DNA from: Streptantibioticus ferralitis
GTDB lineage: Bacteria; Actinomycetota; Actinomycetes; Streptomycetales; Streptomycetaceae
Length of the DNA stretch: 64,000 bases
NCBI RefSeq assembly: GCF_029223525.1
Contig: NZ_JARHTQ010000030.1
Location: 1 to 64,000 of the forward strand
Reading direction: 5' to 3'
Positions within the stretch are counted from its first letter, which is position 1. Each line of letters begins with the position of its first letter. Of this stretch, positions 1 to 7,925 are shown piece by piece. The translations under genes were made by a program, and so were the position numbers. The notes under the pieces are model-generated. The model had not been told where the DNA came from, ran no database searches, and saw only the letters and a program-made list of their open reading frames with translations.

Positions 1-93
1 AAGCGTGACCCCGAGCGCGCCATGCGCCGCATAATGAGGGAAGCCAACAGCCTCGGGCTGACCGTCCGCTTCGAACCGATCGCAGCTACCTGA
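1..93 (+). CDS. C-terminal end of an unidentified protein (cut by window edge)
   Basis: The first 31 codons read open in frame 1 and end at a TGA at 91-93. The visible tail is rich in Arg and Met and ends in ...VRFEPIAAT. The start lies outside the window. The tail is too short to assign to a family; a transposase tail is possible given the recombinase remnant nearby, but nothing seen proves it. Confidence 0.4.
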   Translation, partial: KRDPERAMRRIMREANSLGLTVRFEPIAAT

Positions 94-225
94 GCGCGGG
101 AACAGCTCTATTTTCGTGTCAGACCCGTTCAAGGCCACGCCTGGTCGGCTGGGAGCCGGGTTCAGCCCGATGAGGGAGACCTGAGTGCCTGTTTTACGAA
201 GCCCTGGCAGGTCTAAACTCGGCGG

Positions 226-579
226 ATGACCTTGGAATGGGAACAGGTGATTGTTCACTCGGTAGATCCGGTGGCCTTGGGGCAGTGGTGGGCCGAGGCT
301 CTTGGCTGGGTTGTGGTCCACTCCTCTGATGAGGAGTTCGAGATCCGCCCGGAGCCGGATCGCCTGCCGGGGTTGGACTTCGTCCGGCTTGATGAGAGCA
401 AGAAGGCTAAGAGCCGACTGCATCTCGACTTCAGGCCTGATGACCAGGACGCCGAGGTGGCTCGTCTGGTGGCTCACGGCGCACAGCGTGTTGATATTGG
501 CCAGGGTGATCAATCGTGGGTTGTATTGGCAGACCCCGAAGGTAACGAGTTCTGTGTCCTTGGCCGGCGGCGTCAGTAA
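226..579 (+). CDS. VOC-family (glyoxalase-like) protein
   Basis: This 117-residue protein is a single vicinal-oxygen-chelate unit. It opens with a beta strand (EWEQVIVHSVDP), followed by a helix with GQWWAEALGW, an HLDFRPDD strand and the terminal LADPEGNEFCVLG signature of the Glyoxalase_6-like group. The length is normal for a one-domain VOC protein, which usually dimerises to build its metal or ligand site. The substrate cannot be told from sequence. The ATG follows a roughly 130-bp gap after the partial gene. The next gene downstream is a recombinase fragment on the other strand, so it appears to stand alone. Confidence 0.75.
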   Translation: MTLEWEQVIVHSVDPVALGQWWAEALGWVVVHSSDEEFEIRPEPDRLPGLDFVRLDESKKAKSRLHLDFRPDDQDAEVARLVAHGAQRVDIGQGDQSWVVLADPEGNEFCVLGRRRQ

Positions 580-582
580 GGC

Positions 583-975
583 TCACGCCTGGGTGGGGTC
601 GATGGTGAAGCATTCGGGGTGGGCGGCGAGGACGTAGTGGATCGCGGTGTGCGAGGTGATGCCGAACAAGCGCATCAGTCGGACCGGGTCCGCGGTCTCT
701 CGTGCCTTGTCGAGGAATCGGTCCTGTCGAAGCCGTGTGAAGTTGATTCCGATCCGGTCGCCGAGCGCTGGGAAGTTGGAGATGCCGACGGCGGGCTGGT
801 CGACGTGCATGGCGGTGATGGGGCTGACGATCAGATAGGGATTGGCGCTCAGCGGCCAGCGGTGATGACACTCGACCAGCCGGTCCTTGACCAGTTGCAG
901 GGCGAACTCGTCCAGCCAGACTTCGTGGTCGAGCCGATTCGGTCCGCGGATCCGCAGCTGTCCTGTCGATCGGCA
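583..975 (-). pseudogene. C-terminal remnant of a tyrosine recombinase / integrase-like protein
   Basis: About 110 residues at the end of this frame resemble the C-terminal part of streptomycete XerD-like integrases: LVKDRLVECHHRWP, an SANPYLIVSPITA strand, FTRLRQDRFLDKA, TADPVRLMRLFGI and a final AIHYVLAAHPE. The N-terminal DNA-binding part is absent, and the sequence upstream becomes low-complexity and unrelated. I read it as a decayed fragment of a mobile element. Family assignment is by recall of the motif pattern, with no search run. Confidence 0.5.
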
Positions 976-1006
976 TCGCGGATGCCAAGGCGCAGGTCGG
1001 GTTGCA

Positions 1007-1276
1007 TCACACTTCGGGGTCGATGGACCGTGTCTGAGCCACCTCGTCCGCCGGCAACCGACCCGACCATCGTCGGCCATCGAGAAGACGCAGCCCCGGG
1101 ATGTGTCTGATCTCCAGGGCCGAGAGGGACACCAACGCGCCGAATGTGGCCAGGATTTCCCTTCCCTGGCCTGCCGTGGCGCCGATAGCCGCGGCAGCGA
1201 AGATCGCCGCGGCGGTGGTGATACCGTGCACCACCTCTCCAGAGGCCATTGCCTGCCGGAAGCACGGATAAATCAT
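1007..1276 (-). pseudogene. MgtC/SapB-like membrane protein fragment
   Basis: The frame contains VVHGITTAAAIFAAAAIG followed by ATAGQGREILATFGALVSL. This matches the end of the MgtC/SapB N-terminal membrane domain, where G(I/L)TTAA and an AAIG.A.G segment are typical. The preceding two or three transmembrane segments of a normal MgtC are missing, and the frame upstream is not MgtC-like. It is therefore a truncated copy, probably non-functional, lying beside the integrase remnant. Confidence 0.4.
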
Positions 1277-1560
1277 CCGACCAGGTAAGAGTCCTGATCG
1301 CCAAAGGGTGCCGATACCCGTCCCCGTTCCACGGCGTGGGTTTCTGGCCACCGCATGCGCGCCTTGAGCCTGTCTGCCCGGTGTCGGACGTCCACGACGA
1401 GGACGACGGTGACGAGAGCGGCCCAGATGCCGGTCTTCTTCAAGAACGCGCCCAGGTTGACCTTGTCCAGCCGCGTCGATAACCCGAAGCCGGCCGGGAC
1501 GACGACTCCCGCCGCGACGGCCAGTGTCCGCCCCAGGGGGTCGTCAAGCCCGGCGCCCAC
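1273..1560 (-). CDS. Small hypothetical membrane protein downstream of the multicopper oxidase
   Basis: This 95-residue frame has one strong hydrophobic segment (IWAALVTVVLVVDV) preceded by a short hydrophobic stretch (LAVAAGVVVPAGFGL). It starts 21 bp after the stop of the multicopper oxidase and on the same strand, so it could be co-transcribed. I do not recognise the family. It overlaps the start of the MgtC-like fragment and may itself be debris of the same decayed locus. Confidence 0.3.
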   Translation of the reverse strand: MGAGLDDPLGRTLAVAAGVVVPAGFGLSTRLDKVNLGAFLKKTGIWAALVTVVLVVDVRHRADRLKARMRWPETHAVERGRVSAPFGDQDSYLVG

Positions 1561-1581
1561 TCGCCGGTTGGCGCTGGGGCG

Positions 1582-3087
1582 CTACGGAACCCTGTGCTTC
1601 CCGACGGCTTGGCGTGGGGAACCCGGCTGGGCGGGGACGATGTCGAGGACAGCCATCATGCCCTTGTCCTCGTGGTTGAGGAGGTGGCAGTGCAGGACTG
1701 TCCTGCCGACGTACTCGGTGAAGTGGACGCGGATGACGATGTTGCCCTGGACGGGGACGTTGAACGTCTCGTACCAGGCGTGGCCTCTCGGCACGGGTCG
1801 GCCGTTGACGCTCATCACCTGGAAGTGGTCGGTGTGCAGGTGGAAGGAGTGCTGCTCGTTGGTCTTGTTGAAGACGGTCCACTCCTCGACCGTGTTGAGG
1901 GTGGACGTGAAGTCCACCCGGTTCGGGGCGAACTGCCTGCCGTTGATGTAGAACTCGGTGCCAGCGGCGTTCTCGGTGTACGTCATGGACTGCCGAGTGG
2001 TGATCGTGGCGTGGCTGAGGTCCTCGTTGGGCGCGAAGCCGACGGGGATGCTGGCGGCGGGCGTCGGCGCGCCTTGGGAGACGACGGTGGCCAGGTTCAC
2101 CTGGGGGAACTGGTTGCCGGCCGGACCGGTGTTGTAGGCGAGGGTCTGCAGCGGGGCCTGCCCCGCCGGGCCGCCCTGCACCAGTACGTCGAAGCGGGAG
2201 GCAGCCGGAATGACGAGTGAGTCCGCTGCGTAGACCCGCTTCACGGGATAGCCGTCCTGCGCGATCACGTAGAACTTCGATCCAGGTAGGTGGAGGTTGT
2301 AGTAGATGTTCGCGCCGATGTTGGCCAGGCGCCACAACTGGGTTTCTCCCGGCCGGATGCGGATCACGGGATCCTGCTGGCCGTTGACCGTCCGGTTGGT
2401 GCTCGCTCCGACGGTCAGGCCCTCGGTTTTGATCGCGTTCCCTTGGACTTGGTCGTCCTTGAGCGCGATGACGTGCTCGGTGATGTGCCGCAGTGACGGG
2501 CGCAGGTAATCGCGCAGCCCGTCTACGATGATGATGCCCGACTCGCCTCCGGCCACCTGTGGGGCGGAACGCATGTTCTCGTGGGAGTGGTACCAGTACG
2601 TTCCCGGCGTGATGTTGCGCGGGAGCCGGTACGCGTAGTGGTAGGTCTGCCCGGGCTTGATGGTGATGAAGATGTTGTCGCCGGGGCTGCGCGGGGACAC
2701 GTGGAGTCCGTGGACGTGCACGTTGGTGCCCTCGCTCGTCCGGTTGGCCATCGTCAGGTCCAGCTGGTCGCCAGGGCGCAGGCGGAGCGTGGGGGGCATG
2801 TAGCGGCCGTTGTAGGTGTCGGCGAACAGGATGCGGTCACCGACCAGGACCTTTCGCCGCTCCACGACGATCCGTGCCCGGAGAACCCCGTTCCGGCTGA
2901 CCAGCTCCGGCGGATCCTGCAACGGCGGTCCCGTGTGTGCAGCGGAGGGCATCACTGCCGTACGCGCCATCGTCGGCAGGGAGGGGCCCGTGGCCGAGAC
3001 CTCCCCGAAGTGGCCGAAAGTCAAGGCGAAGACAGGCAGCGGGAGCACTACGGCCAGCCAGCGGAGGATCGATCGGTGGCGTATCAA
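1582..3087 (-). CDS. Secreted three-domain multicopper oxidase (laccase/CueO-like)
   Basis: All four copper-binding signatures are present in order: HVHGLHV, TYWYHSH, HSFHLHTDHF and VLHCHLLNHEDKGMM. The last carries the type 1 His-Cys-His set with an axial Met, so the enzyme should hold the mononuclear site and the trinuclear cluster that reduces O2 to water. The chosen TTG start at 3087 is preceded by AAGGAGG at four-base spacing. It gives 501 residues beginning with a basic signal peptide (RHRSILRWLAVVLPLPVFAL). An in-frame ATG at 3162 lacks a ribosome site and would bury the signal. Substrate may be phenolic or Cu(I); no copper regulator is adjacent. Confidence 0.88.
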   Translation of the reverse strand: MIRHRSILRWLAVVLPLPVFALTFGHFGEVSATGPSLPTMARTAVMPSAAHTGPPLQDPPELVSRNGVLRARIVVERRKVLVGDRILFADTYNGRYMPPTLRLRPGDQLDLTMANRTSEGTNVHVHGLHVSPRSPGDNIFITIKPGQTYHYAYRLPRNITPGTYWYHSHENMRSAPQVAGGESGIIIVDGLRDYLRPSLRHITEHVIALKDDQVQGNAIKTEGLTVGASTNRTVNGQQDPVIRIRPGETQLWRLANIGANIYYNLHLPGSKFYVIAQDGYPVKRVYAADSLVIPAASRFDVLVQGGPAGQAPLQTLAYNTGPAGNQFPQVNLATVVSQGAPTPAASIPVGFAPNEDLSHATITTRQSMTYTENAAGTEFYINGRQFAPNRVDFTSTLNTVEEWTVFNKTNEQHSFHLHTDHFQVMSVNGRPVPRGHAWYETFNVPVQGNIVIRVHFTEYVGRTVLHCHLLNHEDKGMMAVLDIVPAQPGSPRQAVGKHRVP

Positions 3088-3284
3088 GCCGCCTCCTTCG
3101 GGTCTTCGGTGCCGCCAGGGGATGGATGGCACTGGACGTCGGCCCGCGCCGCAGCCCGCCATGGGCAGCCCAGCCGATACTTGGCGACGCTGACATCACA
3201 CCGCGCGCCCGCCGGCCGCGCACCCGACGAGGGCCCATTCGAGTCATGGCACAGGGGTGTCGGCTCCGGTGGACGTGACCGGCG

Positions 3285-3960
3285 TCAGCGCCGACCCGTC
3301 CGCCGCCCCGCGGCAGCCGGGCCTGCCTGGGTCTTGTGCTCGGCGCGAGCGCGTAGCAGGAGTGCGATCCAACTTCGGTAGGGCTTCCAGCGGTCGGCGA
3401 TCTCGGCCAGCCGGCGCACGTCGTGGGAGCCGGTCTCCCCGAGGTCGTATTCGTCGGCGATGGATGCGCGCAGTCGCCGTTCGTGGCGAGGGAATACGTC
3501 GGGATGTCCGGCGCCGCGGATGAGGATGAGTTCGGCGGAGAAGGGGCCGATGCCGGGAAGGGTGCGCAGCGCCTCGAGGGCGTCGTTCGCTGGGCATCGC
3601 GCGCAGTCGCGCGGCGTCCAGTTCGCCAGCGGCGGCTGCTTCGGCCAGCGCATGCAGCCGGTCGACCCGCACGTCGGTCAGGCCAGGACGCGGGTGATCG
3701 CGCGCGGGGCCAGCGGGGTGGGGAAGGCGCGCAGGGTCCGGCCCGCGACCTGGACGCGCTGTCCGTGCTGCTCGGCGAGGCGGGCCTTGATGGTGGCGGC
3801 CTGGGTCATACGGATGCGGTGGCCGATGACCGCCCACACGGCGGCTTCGTAGGGCGAGTGGAAGCACACTGGCCGAAGCCCCGGATAGTCCGCCATGAGC
3901 CCGGCCACCACCGGATCGTCGGCGGCCAGTTCGGGGAAGCCGCTTCCGTCGGTCCATGGG
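3285..3960 (-). pseudogene. Frameshifted DNA-3-methyladenine glycosylase 2 (AlkA-like HhH-GPD) remnant
   Basis: Parts of an AlkA-type base-excision glycosylase are visible in three reading frames in the right order: GFPELAADDPVVAGL and YEAAVWAVIGHRI (to about 3680), then LTDVRVDRLHALAEA, then LRTLPGIGPFSAEL with GAGHPDVFPRHE (3653 down to 3285). The helix-hairpin-helix LPGIGPFSAE and the catalytic Asp of HPDVF are intact, but at least two frame changes interrupt the gene and the N-terminal lobe is missing. Sequencing error could explain one shift, not the missing front. The fragment is fused without a gap to the truncated VOC gene upstream. Confidence 0.7.
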
Positions 3961-4254
3961 CGGGCTGATGATGGGCACCCCGGCGGCGGTGAGCTGGTCG
4001 TGCAGCTGCTGGGCGTCCGCGGTGCGGAACCACAGGGCCACCCCGAGGCCGGGCCGCGCGACGCCGTCGAGATCGACGCCCGGCAGCGGCTCGCGGACGG
4101 CGAACGGGATCGGCTCGGTGGTGAACACCACCGCACCGGGAGGCGAGGCCGGTGCCCGCCGCAGTCCGAGGTGCTTTTCGCAGAAGGCGGCCGCCGCCTC
4201 GACATCGCGTACCTGCAGCGCGATGAAGTCAGGGCCGTCGACGGTGACAGTCAT
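3960..4254 (-). pseudogene. Truncated VOC-family protein, fused into glycosylase debris
   Basis: The first 95 or so residues form a clear VOC half: FIALQVRDVEAAAAFCEKHLGL, GAVVFTTEPIPFAV and ALWFRTADAQQLHDQL, ending at GVPIISPPMD. The usual closing segment (FTFADPDGY...) is replaced at about 3960 by the frame-shifted glycosylase sequence, so the frame runs on to 3244 as nonsense. The ATG at 4254 diverges from the MarR gene across two palindromes, which suggests this was the regulated partner of that MarR protein before the deletion. Confidence 0.65.
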
Positions 4255-4273
4255 GGGTCCTCCCCGATTGCTA

Positions 4274-4291
4274 ATGTCAGGACTTTGACAT
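4274..4291. promoter_or_regulatory. MarR-type operator, upstream copy
   Basis: An 18-bp inverted repeat ATGTCA-N6-TGACAT lies between the divergent VOC and MarR genes. An identical half-site arrangement is repeated 45 bp downstream (4319-4336). Two matched perfect palindromes in a divergent MarR spacer are the expected layout for autoregulation and repression of the partner gene. Confidence 0.65.
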
Positions 4292-4318
4292 GCAGGACTG
4301 TACTCACGGCGACCCCCT

Positions 4319-4336
4319 ATGTCAAAATGCTGACAT
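4319..4336. promoter_or_regulatory. MarR-type operator overlapping the regulator start codon
   Basis: This is the second ATGTCA-N6-TGACAT palindrome. Its last bases include the A and T of the proposed ATG start at 4335, so bound repressor would cover the start of the message. The centre-to-centre distance to the first copy is 45 bp, a little over four helical turns. Confidence 0.65.
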
Positions 4337-4796
4337 GGATGACCGGAAGTCCGTGGAACCGCCGCACCCCGCTCAGGACGTCACCGAGCACGTGGGATAC
4401 CGCCTCAAACGCGCCGCCGCGGCGCTGCGCGGCGCCATGGACAAAGCACTGCGCGAGCACGGTCTGACGGTGCCGCAGTACGCATGCCTCGAACTCCTCG
4501 ACCAGCAGCCCGGCCTGTCCAACGCCGAGTTGGCCCGCGGCACGTTCGTCACACGGCAATCCATGAACGTCGTCCTCCGCGGCCTCCAGGACGCAGGCCT
4601 GATCTCCCGGCCCGCCACCACCGACCACGGCCGCGCCCTACCCGCCCACCTCACCGCGGAGGGCCGCGGCCGTCTCGACGCGGCCCGGTCCACCGTCTAT
4701 GACATCGAACGGCAGATGGTCGAAGCGGTCCCGCAGCGGCGCCTGGCCGCCCTGCTCTCCGACCTCGACCGCATGGCGGCAGCCCTTGGCGGCTGA
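4335..4796 (+). CDS. MarR-family transcriptional regulator
   Basis: The 153-residue protein carries a winged helix: LTVPQYACLELLDQQPGLSNAELARGTFVTRQSMNVVLRGLQ, then wing residues in ATTDHGRALPAHLT, and a C-terminal dimerisation helix (LLSDLDRMAAAL). The ATG at 4335 gives the normal MarR length; an in-frame ATG at 4290 would add 15 odd residues. No ribosome site precedes 4335, so the transcript may be leaderless or start at 4290. Two identical palindromes upstream indicate autoregulation. The divergent VOC gene it presumably controlled is truncated, so this may now be an orphan repressor. Confidence 0.85.
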   Translation: MDDRKSVEPPHPAQDVTEHVGYRLKRAAAALRGAMDKALREHGLTVPQYACLELLDQQPGLSNAELARGTFVTRQSMNVVLRGLQDAGLISRPATTDHGRALPAHLTAEGRGRLDAARSTVYDIERQMVEAVPQRRLAALLSDLDRMAAALGG

Positions 4797-4966
4797 CCCG
4801 CTGCCCCGCCGCGCCCGGCCGCGTTTCGGTGGACCGCAGGAGGCGACTCCACCCGCATCGCGGTCGGCGCCGAGCAACACGACACGGACGGCAGTTGATG
4901 CTGTGCCGTCCGTGTCGGTGAATGAGGATCGCTGAGGACTTGGGAGCGTGATGGTTCAGCCCGGGA

Positions 4967-5203
4967 TCAACCGTTGACGCATCTGTTGCCTGCCGCCGGG
5001 TTGAGTAGCCCGATGATGTCGATGCTGTTCCCACACAGGTTGATCGGCACATTGATCGGGACCTGGATCACGTTGCCGGAGAGGATTCCGGGGGAACCTG
5101 CGGCCACACCCTTGGCCCCCGAGTCAGCGGAGGCGGTGCCGGCCCCGGCCAGGGCGCCAGTCAGAGCCAAAGCGGCGGCGATGACAGCACTTCGAAAACG
5201 CAT
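4967..5203 (-). CDS. Short chaplin (secreted amyloid-like surface protein)
   Basis: A 78-residue precursor has a Sec signal peptide (MRFRSAVIAAALALTGALAG...ASA) followed by one chaplin domain: GNVIQVPINVPINLCGNS, then IDIIGLLNPAAGNRC. The paired cysteines and alternating Val/Ile strands are those of short chaplins, which coat aerial hyphae and spores and lower surface tension. No second domain or LPXTG sorting motif is present, so it is a freely secreted type. The ATG at 5203 has a purine-rich GGGAGAGG upstream; an earlier ATG at 5242 would put 13 non-signal residues in front. Confidence 0.9.
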   Translation of the reverse strand: MRFRSAVIAAALALTGALAGAGTASADSGAKGVAAGSPGILSGNVIQVPINVPINLCGNSIDIIGLLNPAAGNRCVNG

Positions 5204-5366
5204 GGCCTCTCCCGAGGAATCGACGAAATACCAAGGCGGCAATCACACCGGGTGCGGCAGTGCGTTCCTTCGCATTCGCCCGATCGAGAGCGTGTCGGTA
5301 CCCCTATGCGCGGATGCCACCGGAGAGGACCGGCTGACCGCCGAGGCCGCCTGACCGATCACGCCG

Positions 5367-5665
5367 TCACGGGATCGCGGATGAGGCGCCACCGTCCCGC
5401 CAGGCGAACGCGGCAAGGCCGACGGCCACCAGAGCGGTCAACCCACCCGTGATCCACGGGGTGCGTTCGAGTGCGTACTGCGGTGTCAGGGCGGCGAAGA
5501 TGCGGCGATGACGGGGCAGACCACCATGAGCGCGCCGACCGGCAGCCCGATCGGCGTGCCCTTGGGGCTGCTGAGCAACGCTCCCACTGACCAGAACGGC
5601 AGGGACAGCACGGTCACCAGCGCAAGGAACACCAGAAGTGGCCTTCGGTCCAACTCGCTCCTCGA
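5367..5665 (-). pseudogene. CPBP-family intramembrane protease remnant
   Basis: Two pieces in different frames resemble the ends of a CPBP (CAAX/bacteriocin-processing) membrane protein. One is an N-terminal segment RPLLVFLALVTVLSLPFW followed by LPVGALMVVCPVIAA. The other is a C-terminal TPWITGGLTALVAVGLAAF segment ending at 5367. The central catalytic helices with the EE.xR and H motifs are absent, so the gene has lost its middle and shifted frame. Confidence 0.5.
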
Positions 5666-5841
5666 TCTGGTACATCGGCAGGCGGCAGACCTTCGGCAAC
5701 GGCTCGACACGGTATGCCTGCCGCACCTGGGACGTCGGCGACGACCCCAAGTGGGGTGGCTACGGGGCTCAGACCGATGCGGTCACGAACCACGTCACCG
5801 TCCAGAAGACCGGCACCAGCTACGCCGACGTCGCCAACTGA
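5665..5841 (+). pseudogene. Possible C-terminal fragment of a secreted protein
   Basis: The plus-strand frame from about 5665 to a TGA at 5839-5841 reads like folded extracellular protein rather than a shadow frame: FGNGSTRYACRTWDVGDDP, then GAQTDAVTNHVTVQKTG. No start codon or signal lies in front, and it begins where the CPBP remnant of the other strand ends. I cannot name the family. Confidence 0.25.
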
Positions 5842-5943
5842 CCTGGCGCACAGCCTGGTTGACGGGCACGGTTGTCCCGCGATGGGACGACCGTGCCCGT
5901 TGCCGTACAGCACCGGGCGGATGCCGGGCCAGCGGAATCCGCG

Positions 5944-6696
5944 TCAGACCGCCGTGCGGCCGCCGTCGACGGGCAGTACCACGCCGTGCACGAAGCTCGC
6001 CGCGTCAGTTGCCAGGTAGGCGATCGCCTCCGCGATCTCCGCCGGGGAGGCCGGCCGTCCAGCGGGCGCCTGGGCGGCCAGAGCGTCGAGGTCCTCGCCC
6101 ATGTCCGCAGTGCCCTCCGTCCGGGTCGGACCGGGCGCGACAGCGTTGACCCGGACACCGCGCGGACCGTACTCCGCGGCCCACGCCTTGGTCAGCAGGT
6201 TCAGTGCCGCCTTGCTCGACCCGTAGAGCGCCATCCCCGCGACGCCGAACTCGCTCACCATCGTGCTCACATTGACGATGGCTCCGCTGCCCCGCTCGGC
6301 CATCGCCGGGGCGAGCTCGGCCACCAGATGGAACGGAGCCTTCACATTGACCGCGTAGACGGCGTCGACATCGCTGTCCTGCGCCTGCGCCGTCGGTCCG
6401 AACGGGAAGACGCCCGCGTTGTTGACCAGGATGTCCACCCGGCCGCCGCCCAGTTCAAGGGCCTCATGGGCCAGCCGTCGAACGGACTGGGCATCGCTCA
6501 GATCAGCGGCGACGAAGTCCGCCTTTCCACTCCTCCCCCGGATGCCGCCGACCACGGCCTCGCCGCGGGCCCGGTCGCGGCCGGCGACCAGCACATGTGC
6601 GCCCCGCTCGGCGAGCGCCGCCGCGGCAGCGGCACCGATACCGCTGGTCGCTCCGGTCACCAGCGCGACACTTCCCGTCAGGTGTGCAGAAGACAT
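5944..6696 (-). CDS. SDR-family NAD(P)-dependent oxidoreductase
   Basis: A 250-residue classical short-chain dehydrogenase: the TGATSGIG cofactor loop near residue 14, VDILVNNAGVFPFG, the catalytic Ser in VSTMVSEFG, the YGSSK catalytic Tyr-Lys pair and the closing FVHGVVLPVDGG segment. Arg residues after the first strand (AGRDRARG) favour NADPH. The substrate is not predictable. The gene stands alone, with the CPBP debris downstream and a 368-bp gap upstream. Confidence 0.88.
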   Translation of the reverse strand: MSSAHLTGSVALVTGATSGIGAAAAAALAERGAHVLVAGRDRARGEAVVGGIRGRSGKADFVAADLSDAQSVRRLAHEALELGGGRVDILVNNAGVFPFGPTAQAQDSDVDAVYAVNVKAPFHLVAELAPAMAERGSGAIVNVSTMVSEFGVAGMALYGSSKAALNLLTKAWAAEYGPRGVRVNAVAPGPTRTEGTADMGEDLDALAAQAPAGRPASPAEIAEAIAYLATDAASFVHGVVLPVDGGRTAV

Positions 6697-7064
6697 CAGC
6701 CAGATCCTTTTCTCTTCGAACGCGCCGCGTAGAGCGCCTTTTTCCAGCGATCACTTCATGCACGGTGCCGAGCCCCCCGAAAGCAGATTCGAGTTGAGCG
6801 CTCGCCGTGCACCACTTCACGAGGTGACCAATGCGAAGAGCACTCTTCGTTTCCGCGGGATTCCACCCAGGCCATTGCCGGTCTCGATGGCGGGCATAAC
6901 CAGATGCGATGGCCTTGCCGAAATACGTCGAGTGGATTGGGGATCGCACGTCGGCCGGACGCCGTATAGATGCCGGACAACCGCCTTGGTGATTGCCTGG
7001 AGGCGAGGAAGCGGGCCTGTCCTGGCCCGCCCGAGGCAGGAATCGCCGCGAAGGGCAAGAAGCC
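6697..7064. other. Intergenic region between divergent SDR and DUF427 genes
   Basis: This 368-bp stretch is less GC-rich than its flanks and should contain the two divergent promoters. I see no convincing gene, no strong palindrome and no clear -35/-10 pair. Confidence 0.4.
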
Positions 7065-7868
7065 ATGGAGCACTACACACCGGACTACCCGGGAATGATC
7101 GTCCCGGTAGGACACGTCGAGCCGGTACCGCGCCGCATCCGCGGCTACGCGGCCAACCGTCTGGTCTTCGACACCGTGCGGGCACGATACGTGTGGTTGT
7201 GGCCGGGCTACCCGCAGTACTGCATTCCCCGCAAGGACATCCTTGACGGCGTTCTCGTCGACGAGGACCGGACCCTCGTACTGAGGGTCGGCAAGGTGCG
7301 CCGCCAGACCCTCGAGTTGGACTCGCTCACCCGCCCGGGCGCGGCCTGGGAGTGGGGCGACGACGCGCCTTCCGGCATCGCGGGCTGTGTCAGCTTCCGT
7401 TGGGAGGCCATCGACGCGTGGTTCGAGGAAGACGAGCAGGTGTTCGTCCACCCCAGGAGTCCCTACACCCGTGTCGACGCGCTCCGGTCTGGCCGCGGCG
7501 TCCGCGTCATGCTCGACGGAGCCGTGCTCGCCGACGCGCCGTGCTCGGTGATGGTGCTGGAGACGGGCCTGCCGACGCGCTACTACCTGGACCGCGGGTA
7601 TCTCGACTGGGCTCGGATGCAGCCCACCGACACCGTCACCGACTGCCCGTACAAGGGGAGAACCAGTGGCTACTGGTCCGTCACGACGGACACCGCCACC
7701 TACCCCGACCTCGCCTGGGCCTACGACTTCCCCACCCGGCAGCTGACGCCCATCGCCGGACTGGTCGCCTTCTACAACGAGAAGGTCGACCTCTACCTGG
7801 ACGGGCAGCTACTCCCCCGCCCCGCCCCCGTCACCAGAGCCGTCTGGGAGCGGGAACACCACGCCTGA
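7065..7868 (+). CDS. DUF427 domain-containing protein
   Basis: The 267-residue protein ends in a well-conserved DUF427 domain: VRVMLDGAVLADAPCSVMVLE, then LPTRYYLDRGYLDW, DCPYKGRTSGYWSV and YPDLAWAYDFPTRQ. The N-terminal half (FDTVRARYVWLWPGYPQYCIP) looks like a diverged copy of the same fold, giving a two-lobed beta-barrel protein as in other actinomycetes. The biochemical role of the family is unknown. The ATG at 7065 was preferred to one at 6993 because it follows a purine-rich AAGGGCAAGAAG and starts at the conserved region. Confidence 0.8.
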   Translation: MEHYTPDYPGMIVPVGHVEPVPRRIRGYAANRLVFDTVRARYVWLWPGYPQYCIPRKDILDGVLVDEDRTLVLRVGKVRRQTLELDSLTRPGAAWEWGDDAPSGIAGCVSFRWEAIDAWFEEDEQVFVHPRSPYTRVDALRSGRGVRVMLDGAVLADAPCSVMVLETGLPTRYYLDRGYLDWARMQPTDTVTDCPYKGRTSGYWSVTTDTATYPDLAWAYDFPTRQLTPIAGLVAFYNEKVDLYLDGQLLPRPAPVTRAVWEREHHA

Positions 7869-7925
7869 ACCGCGTGAACGCCTGCGGGCACGGCACGCGA
7901 CGGCAATGCTTCGGTGCGCTGCCCG

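Noticed and set aside
2290-3381. Long plus-strand frames opposite the multicopper oxidase
   Set aside because: They are antisense shadows of a gene with all four copper motifs and have no recognisable domain.
5508-6149. 213-codon plus-strand frame over the CPBP remnant and SDR end
   Set aside because: Arg/Pro-rich shadow frame; only the short 5665-5841 segment in another frame looks protein-like.
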